Part shown: piece after piece, positions 16,389 to 25,834 of the stretch | Position numbering within the stretch: the stretch's first letter is position 1 | Layout of the letters: every line of letters begins with the position of its first letter | Origin: Solimonas sp. | GTDB taxonomy: Bacteria > Pseudomonadota > Gammaproteobacteria > Nevskiales > Nevskiaceae | Direction: 5' to 3' | Length of the DNA: 64,000 nt | Assembly: GCA_030149365.1 (NCBI GenBank) | Contig: JASBRP010000034.1 | Location: forward strand, 1 to 64,000 | Position numbers and translations under genes: made by a program | The notes under the pieces: model-generated | Database searches by the model: none | Seen by the model: only the letters and a program-made list of their open reading frames with translations | What the model was told of the DNA's origin: nothing

Positions 16389-19103
16389 ATGCAACGGCTC
16401 ACCCGCTGGATCGCGGCGCACCCGCTGACCTGCATGGCGGTGGTCCTGCTGCTGTCGCTGCTGGCCTTCGTCACAGTCTACGACCTGCACGATGGCCGGC
16501 TGCGCCTGAAGATCGACCCGACGATCGAGCGCCTGCTGCCCGAGAAGGGTGACGACCGCGCGGTGTTCGACCGTGCCCGCGAAACCTTCGGCGACAGCGA
16601 CGCGGTGCTGGTGGCGGTGGCGCTGGACGAGGTCTTCACGCCCGACGGCATCGCCCGCATCGACGAGCTCACGCGGCGCTTCGGCGAGTTGCCCGGCGTG
16701 CGCCAGGCCTCGTCGCTGGCCAATGTGCCGAATCCGCTCGCCGACGGCGACATGCTGGAGATCAGCACCTTCGGTGCGCAGGCGCGCGAGAACCCCGAGA
16801 GGGTCAAGGACTTCCCGGCGCAGATCGCCGCCAACCCGATCTACCGTGACGCGCTGGTCTCCAAGGACGGCCACACGGTGGCCTTCTCGATCTCGCTGGG
16901 CGAACTGAGCGAGGAGGATTTCCGCAAGCAGGACTACACCGGCAAGATCCGCGCGCTGGCGGTGGAAGTCGGCGGCTCCGACCAGGTCTGGATCACCGGC
17001 GGCCCGGTGATCAAGGCCGCCACGGTGGACGCGCTGCTGGACACGCTGGCCTTCACGCTGCCGGCGGTGCTGGGCCTGATCGTGATCATGCTGCTGCTGG
17101 TCAGCCGCAGCGTCTACGGCATGCTGGCCGGTGCCGCCACGGTGCTGATCTCGCTGCTGTGGACCATGGCGGCGGCGGTGCTGCTCGACATCCCCATCAA
17201 CCTGGTCACGGCCATCGTGCCGCCGCTGCTGCTGACCCTGGGCCTGTCCTATGCCGTGCACATGCAGGCAGACTACTACGCCGTCCGCGAGAGCAGCCCG
17301 GAGGCGCGGGTGCAGCACGTGCTGTCCAAGGTCGGGCCTGGCCTGTTCCTGTCCGGCGCCACCACGGTGGCGGGCTTCCTGGCGCTGATGCCGCAGGCCC
17401 TGCCGGCAATCCAGCAGTTCGCCGGCCTGTCCGCCCTGGGTGTCACCTTCGGCATGCTGCTGACGCTGATCTTCCTGCCCTCGGCCTTGCGGCTGCAGCG
17501 TCAGAACACCGTGCGGCGGCCCCTGGGCGAGCGCTTCTTCCTGGTGCAGGCCAGGCGCCTGGCGGTGTTCGACCTGCGCTGGCGCAACTGGATCATCGGC
17601 ATCGCCCTGCTGACGGTGCCCATCGACCTGTACTTCGCCAGCCGCATCCACGTCGGCACCGAGTACATCAAGAGCTTCCACGAGGACGCCGAGGCGCGGC
17701 GCGACTTCGAGCACATCAACCAGGCCTTCAACGGTGCCAGCATCGTCTCGATCCTGATCGAGACCCACGTCAACGACGCCCTGACCGATCCGGAGCTGAT
17801 CGGCCAGGTGGAATCGCTGCAGCACTGGCTGCGGCGCCAGCCCGAGGTCGGCAGCGTGGTGTCCTACGTGGACCACCTCAAGCTGATCAACCAGAGCCTC
17901 AATGAGGGCGATCCGGCCTACTACGCGGTGCCGCGCGATGCGGCGGCGGTGAAGCAGTTGCTGGTCTTCGGCGGCAGCGCCGAGATCAAGCGGGCCATCG
18001 ATTCGCGCTTCCGCAGCGCGCTGCTGACGGTGCGCATCAACGTCGACAGCTCCGCCCAGATCCAGGACCTGATCCAGCGCGTGGAAGAGCGCCTGGGCGA
18101 GCTCAAGCCGCCGCTCAACGCCAGCCTCACCGGCAGCCCGGTGCTGGCCACGCGCGCGGTCAACGCCATCACCTCGGGCCAGATCTCGTCGCTGGCGCTG
18201 GCGTCCTTCGCCATCTGGGTGATGCTGTCCTTCATGTTCACCTCGCCGCGCGCGGCGCTGCTGGCGATGCTGCCCAACTTGCTGCCGGTGCTGCTGTACT
18301 TCGGCATCCTGGGCATCACCGGCATCAGCCTGAACCCCACCACCAGCATGATCGCCAGCATCGTGCTGGGCATCGCGGTGGACGACACCATCCACTTCCT
18401 GGCGCGCTTCAATGCCGACGCGCGCGCCAAGGGCAACGAGACCGCCGCGGTCAAGAGTGCGCTGGCCAGCATCCTGCGGCCGGTGACCTTCACCGTGCTG
18501 TCGCTGTGCATCGGCTTCCTGGTGTTTACCGGCAGCGAGCTGAAGAACCAGGTGCAGTTCGGCGTACTGGCCTCGTTCACGTTGTTCGTCGCCTGGTTCG
18601 CCGACATCCTGCTGACGCCGGCGCTGGGCTCCAAGCTGCGCATCGTCACCCTGTGGGACCTGCTGCGCCTGGACCTGGGCCAATCGCCGCAGCACACCAT
18701 CCCGCTACTGTCGGGCCTGAGCCTGCGCCAGGCCCGCGTGTTCGCGCTGATGTCCAAGATGGAGAAGCTGCACGAAGGCGGCCAGCTGATCCGCCAGGGC
18801 GACCTGTCGCGCGACATCTACGTGGTGGTGGACGGCACGCTGGAGGCCTGGATCGATCGCGGCGGCGAGCGCAAGACCCTGGCCACGCTGGGCCGTGGCG
18901 CCGTGATCGGCGAGGCCGGCTATTTCGGCCAGCGCCGCACCGCCAGCGTCGACGCCGTGACCCCGGCGCGCGTGCTGCGCTTCGACTCGCAGGATCTCGA
19001 GCGCCTGCGTCTGCGCTATCCGCGCATCGCCGCGATCATCTTCCGCAACCTGAACCGCGTGCAGGCCGAGCGCATTGCGCGGACGACGGCGATGCTTCAA
19101 TAA
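16389..19103 (+). CDS. RND/MMPL-family exporter with C-terminal cyclic-nucleotide-binding domain
   Basis: A 904-residue inner-membrane protein. It has the duplicated RND layout: TM1 (about 15-33), a large periplasmic loop, TM2-6 (about 215-370), TM7, a second loop, and TM8-12 (about 595-745). GIAVDDTIHFLARF near 667-680 is the TM-embedded acidic signature of the MMPL/HpnN class. Residues from about 777 to the end form a CAP-like domain: YVVVDGTLEAWI, then the phosphate-binding cassette GEAGYFGQRRTASV (E842, R850). That cassette keeps the Glu and Arg needed to bind cNMP. Such a domain on an RND pump is unusual and suggests gating by the cyclase encoded upstream. Its likely cargo carrier is the LolA-like protein before it. 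Confidence 0.88.
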   Translation: MQRLTRWIAAHPLTCMAVVLLLSLLAFVTVYDLHDGRLRLKIDPTIERLLPEKGDDRAVFDRARETFGDSDAVLVAVALDEVFTPDGIARIDELTRRFGELPGVRQASSLANVPNPLADGDMLEISTFGAQARENPERVKDFPAQIAANPIYRDALVSKDGHTVAFSISLGELSEEDFRKQDYTGKIRALAVEVGGSDQVWITGGPVIKAATVDALLDTLAFTLPAVLGLIVIMLLLVSRSVYGMLAGAATVLISLLWTMAAAVLLDIPINLVTAIVPPLLLTLGLSYAVHMQADYYAVRESSPEARVQHVLSKVGPGLFLSGATTVAGFLALMPQALPAIQQFAGLSALGVTFGMLLTLIFLPSALRLQRQNTVRRPLGERFFLVQARRLAVFDLRWRNWIIGIALLTVPIDLYFASRIHVGTEYIKSFHEDAEARRDFEHINQAFNGASIVSILIETHVNDALTDPELIGQVESLQHWLRRQPEVGSVVSYVDHLKLINQSLNEGDPAYYAVPRDAAAVKQLLVFGGSAEIKRAIDSRFRSALLTVRINVDSSAQIQDLIQRVEERLGELKPPLNASLTGSPVLATRAVNAITSGQISSLALASFAIWVMLSFMFTSPRAALLAMLPNLLPVLLYFGILGITGISLNPTTSMIASIVLGIAVDDTIHFLARFNADARAKGNETAAVKSALASILRPVTFTVLSLCIGFLVFTGSELKNQVQFGVLASFTLFVAWFADILLTPALGSKLRIVTLWDLLRLDLGQSPQHTIPLLSGLSLRQARVFALMSKMEKLHEGGQLIRQGDLSRDIYVVVDGTLEAWIDRGGERKTLATLGRGAVIGEAGYFGQRRTASVDAVTPARVLRFDSQDLERLRLRYPRIAAIIFRNLNRVQAERIARTTAMLQ

Positions 19104-19119
19104 ACGCCTGCCCCTCCGT

Positions 19120-19216
19120 CCGTTCGCTTTGAAGTCCTGATCCTGTCAAAGGATCGAAGCGCAAGACGAGGTGCCGATCAATCGCCCTTCCCCTTCGACA
19201 GGCTCAGGGCGAACGG
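19120..19216. repeat. Dispersed repeat with TTCGACAGGCTCAGGGCGAACGG end
   Basis: The right end (19191-19216) is the widespread extragenic sequence CCCTTCGACAGGCTCAGGGC plus GAACGG. The left end starts CCGTTCGC (19120-19127) and is a diverged inverted copy. It fills most of the gap between the RND gene and the SDR gene. The rest of the gap, to 19347, holds a TAGAAT -10-like hexamer at 19290-19295 but nothing else I can name. Confidence 0.65.
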
Positions 19217-19347
19217 CCGCGACCTTGCCGTCCATCCTCACGGTAGCCTCGTCTTCCATACGGACGATATGAATTTCCCGCAGGCTGGCTAGAATCAGCC
19301 ACAGCAGGCGATGCCTGATCGGAAATATTCCTTACTGGAGAAGGCGC

Positions 19348-20193
<846 letters not shown>

Positions 20194-20206
20194 GGCATGC
20201 TGGCGC

Positions 20207-20749
20207 TCAGCGCCAGCGGCGGGTCACGCGCTGGAAGAACAGGCTGTTGGGCACTTGCAGCACGGTAGGCGGCTGGCCTTCGCGTGCCTCCTCCAGCGTG
20301 GTGTAGATCAGGTTGATGTCCACCACCCGGCCACCGAAGCCCGGCTTGTCGCCGGACTCCAGCACCTCGATGCGGTCGTCGAGCCGGAAGGGCCGCGTGG
20401 TGATGATCAGCAGCGTGCAGAAGATGTTCGACAGCACGCTCCACGCGGCGAAGAAGGCCACGGCGCCCACCGCGGCAAAGCCGGTGAAGGCGGTCCACAG
20501 CACGGTGCCGGATACGCCCAGGCGCTCCAGTACCAGGAGCACCGTGGCCGAGTAGATCAGGAAGCTCAGGCTGCGGCGCGCGCCGATCGCCAGCTCCGGC
20601 GGCAGGTGGTAGCGATGCGCCACGCGCTGGAGCAGCCGACCCGCCAGCAGGCGCAGTAGCCAGGCCACCAGCAGGATGCCCAGGATCTGGGCGCCGGGGA
20701 CGATGATGTCCAGCCATTGCTGGAGCCAGGGCGGCAGGAATTCCTTCAT
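20207..20749 (-). CDS. Small-conductance mechanosensitive channel family protein
   Basis: A 180-residue protein with three hydrophobic helices (about 16-35, 60-78, 84-115) and the start of the MscS beta domain. TM3 plus linker reads [22 protein letters not shown], with the Ala/Gly packing of pore-lining helices, and [11 protein letters not shown] is the conserved entry to the cytoplasmic domain. It ends soon after VPNSLFFQ, so it lacks the C-terminal alpha/beta cage of E. coli MscS (286 aa); short forms of this kind exist in Xanthomonadales. It converges on the SDR gene with 13 bp between the stops. Confidence 0.83.
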   Translation of the reverse strand: MKEFLPPWLQQWLDIIVPGAQILGILLVAWLLRLLAGRLLQRVAHRYHLPPELAIGARRSLSFLIYSATVLLVLERLGVSGTVLWTAFTGFAAVGAVAFFAAWSVLSNIFCTLLIITTRPFRLDDRIEVLESGDKPGFGGRVVDINLIYTTLEEAREGQPPTVLQVPNSLFFQRVTRRWR

Positions 20750-20859
20750 GGTTCTATCGCTTGGAGCGCCGGGCCCGTGTTCGCCGGCGCGATGAGGGCT
20801 GCGGGGCCTGCCCCGCAGGTGATACTGTGCATGGGACCGTTCACGGATACGTTTGGTTC

Positions 20860-21357
20860 ATGTCGCGCTGGCGCCCCCCTGCAGAGAAGTCCTCCCCCTA
20901 CATCACCGCCGAAGGCCAGGCGCGCCTGAAGGCCGAGTTCGAGCATCTCTGGCGCGAGCGCCGCCCGGAGGTGGTGCGGGCGCTGTCCGCCGCCGCCGCC
21001 GAGGGCGACCGCTCCGAGAACGCGGAGTACCAGTACCGCAAGAAGGAGCTGCGCGAGATCGACGCGCGGCTCAAGTACCTCACCACGCGGCTGGAAGAAG
21101 TGAAGATCGCCGGCGGCCGACCCTCCGATGTTTCGCGCGTATTCTTCGGCGCCTGGGTGGACGTGGCCGACGGAGAAGGCGAGGAGCGCAGCTACCGCAT
21201 CGTCGGCGCCGACGAGACCGATGCGGCCGAGGGCCGCATCAGCGTCGACTCACCCGTGGCCCGCGCCCTGCTGGGCAAGGCCGAGGGCGAGGTGGTGAAG
21301 GTACGCCTGCCGGCCGGCGAGGCGGAACTGGAGATCGTGGCGATCCGCTACGGCTGA
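20860..21357 (+). CDS. greB: Transcription elongation factor GreB
   Basis: A 165-residue protein with the GreA/GreB two-domain layout. The N-terminal coiled coil contains [20 protein letters not shown] with the tip Asp and Glu that enter the RNA polymerase secondary channel to stimulate cleavage of backtracked [21 protein letters not shown] and [20 protein letters not shown] belong to the C-terminal FKBP-like domain, and the FFGAWV form marks GreB rather than GreA. The ATG at 20860 gives the standard length; the open frame upstream to 20761 has no homology. Its last 10 bp overlap the end of the convergent TPR gene. Confidence 0.92.
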   Translation: MSRWRPPAEKSSPYITAEGQARLKAEFEHLWRERRPEVVRALSAAAAEGDRSENAEYQYRKKELREIDARLKYLTTRLEEVKIAGGRPSDVSRVFFGAWVDVADGEGEERSYRIVGADETDAAEGRISVDSPVARALLGKAEGEVVKVRLPAGEAELEIVAIRYG

Positions 21358-21761
21358 ACCTTGCTGGCGGCGCCCCACAGCGCCGGCGGGTCGGGCAGGC
21401 TCGGCGGAATCGGCCGGGCGTTGGCCTCCAGCAGCTGCGCATTGGCGCCGATGCGCGCCGCCAGCCATTCACGCAGCTGCTTGCGGTTCTCCGCGATGAT
21501 CGGCTGGTTGGGCGACAGGCGCGCGGCGCGGTCCAGCAGGTCCAGCCCGGCATAGACGTCGCCCTTGCGGGTGCGCGCCACGGCCAGGTTGTTGAGCTGG
21601 ATCGGGTCGAAGGGGTTCTCACCCAGTTCCTGTTCCAGGCTCTCGATGGCCACGTCGACGCGGCCGGCTTCCAGCAGCGACTGCAGGGCCGGCGCGCTGT
21701 CCTGCGCCTGGGCACCGCCGTAGGCCAGCAGCATGAACAGCAGGGGAAGGATGCGCTTCAT
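21348..21761 (-). CDS. Small secreted TPR protein at the end of the bcs operon
   Basis: A 137-residue protein with a signal peptide ([19 protein letters not shown], cut before QDS) and about two TPR units: [18 protein letters not shown] and [20 protein letters not shown]. The C-terminal part has a Pro-rich tail ([16 protein letters not shown]). Its start overlaps the bcsC stop by four bases (ATGA), so the two are translationally coupled and it belongs to the cellulose operon. It is not one of the bcs genes I know. A periplasmic role helping BcsC or BcsB is a guess from location and fold. Confidence 0.75.
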   Translation of the reverse strand: MKRILPLLFMLLAYGGAQAQDSAPALQSLLEAGRVDVAIESLEQELGENPFDPIQLNNLAVARTRKGDVYAGLDLLDRAARLSPNQPIIAENRKQLREWLAARIGANAQLLEANARPIPPSLPDPPALWGAASKVQP

Positions 21762-24700
21762 GGCAGCGGTGCTCCGAAGAGGTTCGGGACTTGCGGCTGG
21801 TCGGGCAGGGGCTGGAAGCCCGAGAAGTGGTAGCGGATATAGCCCAGCAACTGGAATTCCTTGTAGTCGCGGGCGTTGTCGACGCTGAGGCTGCCACCGG
21901 CGGCGAAGCGCGGGGTGATGCGGTACTGCGCCGCACCGCCCAGCTTGTAGCCCAGGCCGCTGTTGTCCTGGCCGGAATAGCCCAGCGGCAGGTTGCGCTC
22001 GGGTTCGAAGGCCGCCAGCCGCTCCAGCTCGTCCTGCAGGGCCTGGCGGCCGGGGAACAGCGGCGCGCCGTCCTCGCGGAAGGTCTGCGAGCCCAGCGCG
22101 GCATCGGCGCGGATCGACAGCGGCCCGCGGTTATAGGTCCAGCTCACCGGCACGGTCAGGGCACCGAAGAACTGCGGGCTGAAGTAGCCGCCGTGGCCCA
22201 GGGTGTAGTGGCGCAGGTTTTCCTCGTAGCCGAAGGCGGTCAGATTGAGGCCTGCCGTCACGGTGTGGCGCGTGCTGCGGTAGAGGCGCGAGTAGAAGCC
22301 GGCACCGAACTCGTACTGCGCGTTCTCCTTCACGTTGAGCCCGCCCAGCGTGTAGAAACCGCCGTTGACGTAGAGGCCGTAATTGCCCAGGTCATGGGAC
22401 AGGTCCAGGCGTGCACCGCTGCGCATCACGCCGCCCCATTCACGGCCGGTCAGCGGATCGTAGGTGCCGGCGTAGGACAGCAGGCTGTCGGTGACGGCGC
22501 GGCGCGACAGATCGACCGCGACCGTGGTCTTGCCGAACTGCGGTGTCCAGCGCATGCCGCCCACCAGGCTCTCGACCGGGAAACCCAGCGGCGTGGTGCC
22601 GACGTCGGCGCTGAAGGAGCCCAGCGAGTAGGCAAGGGCGAAGGCCAGGCCGGTCTCGGACTGGTCCTGATCGGCGATCTCGCCGTTGATCAGGGCCAGC
22701 GTGCCGAACTTGAGCAGATTGGTGCCGGACACCGCTCCAGCGTCGAGGAACACCGGGCGGAAGCGCGCACCGATGCGGCCGATGCTCCACTCCGGGCTGA
22801 TCCAGTCCGCGCCGAATTCGAGGTCGATCAGCTTGGACAGGCCTTCTTCGCCGCGACGGTTGCGGCTCATGAACTCGCCCTGGGCCCAGCCGCTGACGGC
22901 CGCTTCCAGGCGCTCGGTGGGTGAGTTGCCGGCCGGGTGGTAGTCAGGAATGAATTCGGCGGAGGCGGGCAGGCTGCCGGCGTTGACCGAGCGCGCCAGG
23001 CGCAGCGACAAGGGCTGCTGCCGTGAAGCGGTCGCCGCAGCCTGGGATTCGGCGCGCGGGCTGTCCAGGCCGCGGTCCCAGAGGAAGCCGCCCTGGCGCT
23101 CCGAGCCGGGTGTCGCTTCGGGTTGGCGCACGATGCCGGCGGGCATCGGCTCCGGATCCGGGCCGAGTGCGCGCGGCAGTAGCGGGCCCACGGGCTGTTC
23201 GCCTTCGAGGGCCTCGAAGACGCCCGCGGGCAGCGAGCGGTTGCCGCCGGTGGCGGGGTCGATCATCGCCAGCAATGGCGGCCCGGCCTGGGTCTGCTGC
23301 TTCAGGGCTTCTGCCGCGCGATAGTGACTCAGCGCATCGGCCTGGCGGCCGCGGCTCTGGGCGAGACGTGCCGCGGCGCGATGGGCGCCGGCGGGATCGG
23401 TGTTGCGCTCGAAGGCGGCGTCGATCCAGCGCGAGGCCTGCTCCGGCTCCTGGTCGGCCAGGGCGGCGTCGATGGCGGCGTAGAGCACTTCGTCGGACAC
23501 GCGCTCTACACCACCGCCACGCTGGATCTGGGCCTGGGCGATGGCCATGGCCTTTTCCGGCTCTCCGGCCGAGCTGAACAAGCGGCCCAGCGCGAGCTGC
23601 ACGCGGGTCTCGTCGGGGTAGCGTGCGATCACGTCGCGCAGCTGTCGGTAGGCCTCGGCCAGGTTGGCCTGTTCGCGGGCGCGGTCGGCCAGCTTCACGC
23701 GATAGCCGACCACCAGGTCTTCCAGCGTGCGCTGCTGCAGCGGCGTCATGCCGCCACGGCGGATCAGCTCGGTGCTGACAGCCTCGAACTCGGCATCCTG
23801 GTCCAGCTGCAGCAGCAGCGCGGCGTACTGGATGCGATCGCCTGCTCCGGGATTCGGGTTGGCGGCAAAGCTGCGGCGCAGCACCGCCAGCGCGCGCGCC
23901 GGATCACCCAGCGCGGCCCAGCCCTGGGCAATGGCCGGCGCCAGTTCCGGTGAATCGCCGGAGGCATTGACCGCGGCGCTGATCCACTGCGCGGCGCGGC
24001 CGGGGTCACCCTGTCGGGCGGCCTGTTGTGCACGCTGGATCTGGTAGCGCACCCAGGCCTCGCGCTGCAGGCGCTGCGCGGCGCCGGTGCGGTTGGCAGC
24101 GGGCAGGTTCTCCAGGGACATCAGCGTTTCGTACCAGCGCTGGCCCTCGGCGTAGGCGTAGGACTGTGCCAGCCAGCCTTCGGTGGTGGCGCCGCCGCCG
24201 GGCTTGCCGTCGCCGGCGGCCTCGACCATGGAATCCAGCAGCGAATCGGCGTCACTGTCGCGGCCCATCTTGCGATACAGGCGGGCCAGGTCCAGGCGCA
24301 CCCAGGGGCTGGCAGGGGCATTGACCATGGCCTCGCGCAGCAGGCGCTCGGCGTCGGCGTAGCGGCCGGCCTCGATCGCGGTGGCGGCCTGCTGGCGTGC
24401 CAGCTCCACGCGCACGTCCTGCAGCTTCAACTGGTCGGCGGCAGCGACATTGCCCAGCAGCTGCTGGGCTTCACGGCTACGGCCGTCGCGTTGCAGCAGG
24501 CCGGCCAGGCCACCGACCAGGTCGGGGTTGCCGGGCGAATTCTTCAGGGCCGCACGCAGCTCGCGTTCGGCCTGGGCGTTCTTGCCGTTGTGCACCAGCA
24601 CGTCGGCGGCGGCACGGACCACGGCGGGTTCGGGGCGGCCGTTGGGAGCCTGCGACAGTGCCGACTCGTAGGCGGCCTCCGCGGCGCGGTAGTCGTTCTT

Positions 24701-25834
24701 CTCCACCGCGGCTTCGGCGGTACGCACGCGGCCCCAGAAGGCGGCGGTCTGGCGTGCCTCGCGGTAGCGCGAGGCCAGCGCCGGCTTGCCGCGCGAGGCG
24801 CGGTCCAGCAGCTGCTCGGATTCGGCGAAGCGGCCCTGGCGCAGGCGAACCACGCCCAGGCCGGCCTGCGCATCGGCGTCGGCCGGCTTGCGTGCCAGCA
24901 GACGGGTGAAGCCGGTCTCGGCCTCTTCCACGGCATTGCGGTCCAGCGCGGCAAAGGCCTCGCGCAGTTCGGTCTCGGTCTGCGTGTCGACGCGTGGTGC
25001 CGCAGGGGCGGCAGACTTGGCCGCAGTGTCGGGCTGCTGCTGAGGCTGCGGTTTCTGCTGGGTGTCGGCCAGGCGCGCACGCACGGCGGCGTCCTCGCCC
25101 ACCTGCTGGAGATAGCCGTCGTAGCGCGGCCGGTCAGCCGTGGTCGGCGCCAACCAGATCAGGGCCTGCCGCCAGGCGCGGCGAGCCTCGGCCTGCGCGG
25201 CGGGATTGGTGCTGAGTTCCTGCAACTGGTCGATGCCCTCGCGGCGGGTCTCGGCGCGATAGGTCAGCACGCGTGCCTGGGCCAGCGCCACACGGGTATC
25301 GCTGGGGCGGGCGCGGCTGAGCTGGGCCAGGCCGCGGCGGGCCTCGTTCCAGCCGTCACGGGTGCCAGCCAGGGTTTCGTAGTATTCCAGCGCCAGGTTA
25401 TCCGGTGGCGTGGGGCCGTTGAATGCCTTGCGGTAGGCAGCGGCCGCATCGTCGGGCCGGTTCTGGCGGGCCAGGTTGCGCGCGGTGGCGAGTTGGTCGG
25501 CACCGCTGCGCGCCGTGGCATCGGTCTGCGCTCGTCGGGCGGCGGTGCCCGGGGCGACCTTCTGCAGCCGGTCCTCGTAGCGCCGGGCCTCGGTGGCGTT
25601 GCCGGCGGCGGCTTCCAGCACGGAGAGGCGGTTCAGCGCCTCGGCATGGTTGGGGTCGGTCTCCAGCACGCGCTTCCAGCTGTCGCGCGCCAGGTCAGGG
25701 CGCTGCTTCTGTTCCCAGAACTGCGCCTGCTGGACCAGCTGGTTGACGGCGGCGCTGTCGGCTGCGGCGGCGCCGAAGGCCATCAGACAGCCGGCGGCGA
25801 GGGCAGTGAGCCTCCAGGCCTTTAGCGCTTCCAT
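21758..25834 (-). CDS. bcsC: Cellulose export outer-membrane protein BcsC
   Basis: A 1358-residue protein. After a signal peptide ending GAAAADS come many TPR units over about residues 30-930 (for example WKRVLETDPNHAEALNRLSV and DADAQAGLGVVRLRQGRFAE), an Ala/Pro/Gln linker near 270, and a C-terminal 16-strand-type beta-barrel domain from about residue 1010 to the end (LINGEIADQD, ALAYSLGSF, GFPVESLVGG, PVSWTYNRGPLSIRADAALG). It guides the glucan through the periplasm and outer membrane. The barrel has the SAGSLP/NSPTER type of entry typical of BCSC_C. It overlaps the upstream bcsZ by 13 bp. Confidence 0.93.
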   Translation of the reverse strand: MEALKAWRLTALAAGCLMAFGAAAADSAAVNQLVQQAQFWEQKQRPDLARDSWKRVLETDPNHAEALNRLSVLEAAAGNATEARRYEDRLQKVAPGTAARRAQTDATARSGADQLATARNLARQNRPDDAAAAYRKAFNGPTPPDNLALEYYETLAGTRDGWNEARRGLAQLSRARPSDTRVALAQARVLTYRAETRREGIDQLQELSTNPAAQAEARRAWRQALIWLAPTTADRPRYDGYLQQVGEDAAVRARLADTQQKPQPQQQPDTAAKSAAPAAPRVDTQTETELREAFAALDRNAVEEAETGFTRLLARKPADADAQAGLGVVRLRQGRFAESEQLLDRASRGKPALASRYREARQTAAFWGRVRTAEAAVEKNDYRAAEAAYESALSQAPNGRPEPAVVRAAADVLVHNGKNAQAERELRAALKNSPGNPDLVGGLAGLLQRDGRSREAQQLLGNVAAADQLKLQDVRVELARQQAATAIEAGRYADAERLLREAMVNAPASPWVRLDLARLYRKMGRDSDADSLLDSMVEAAGDGKPGGGATTEGWLAQSYAYAEGQRWYETLMSLENLPAANRTGAAQRLQREAWVRYQIQRAQQAARQGDPGRAAQWISAAVNASGDSPELAPAIAQGWAALGDPARALAVLRRSFAANPNPGAGDRIQYAALLLQLDQDAEFEAVSTELIRRGGMTPLQQRTLEDLVVGYRVKLADRAREQANLAEAYRQLRDVIARYPDETRVQLALGRLFSSAGEPEKAMAIAQAQIQRGGGVERVSDEVLYAAIDAALADQEPEQASRWIDAAFERNTDPAGAHRAAARLAQSRGRQADALSHYRAAEALKQQTQAGPPLLAMIDPATGGNRSLPAGVFEALEGEQPVGPLLPRALGPDPEPMPAGIVRQPEATPGSERQGGFLWDRGLDSPRAESQAAATASRQQPLSLRLARSVNAGSLPASAEFIPDYHPAGNSPTERLEAAVSGWAQGEFMSRNRRGEEGLSKLIDLEFGADWISPEWSIGRIGARFRPVFLDAGAVSGTNLLKFGTLALINGEIADQDQSETGLAFALAYSLGSFSADVGTTPLGFPVESLVGGMRWTPQFGKTTVAVDLSRRAVTDSLLSYAGTYDPLTGREWGGVMRSGARLDLSHDLGNYGLYVNGGFYTLGGLNVKENAQYEFGAGFYSRLYRSTRHTVTAGLNLTAFGYEENLRHYTLGHGGYFSPQFFGALTVPVSWTYNRGPLSIRADAALGSQTFREDGAPLFPGRQALQDELERLAAFEPERNLPLGYSGQDNSGLGYKLGGAAQYRITPRFAAGGSLSVDNARDYKEFQLLGYIRYHFSGFQPLPDQPQVPNLFGAPLP

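Noticed and set aside
12191-18695. Very long open frames on the minus strand opposite the cyclase and RND genes
   Set aside because: Their translations are Gln/His/Arg/Ala-rich without motifs, typical of antisense frames in GC-rich genes, while the plus-strand products have clear catalytic motifs.
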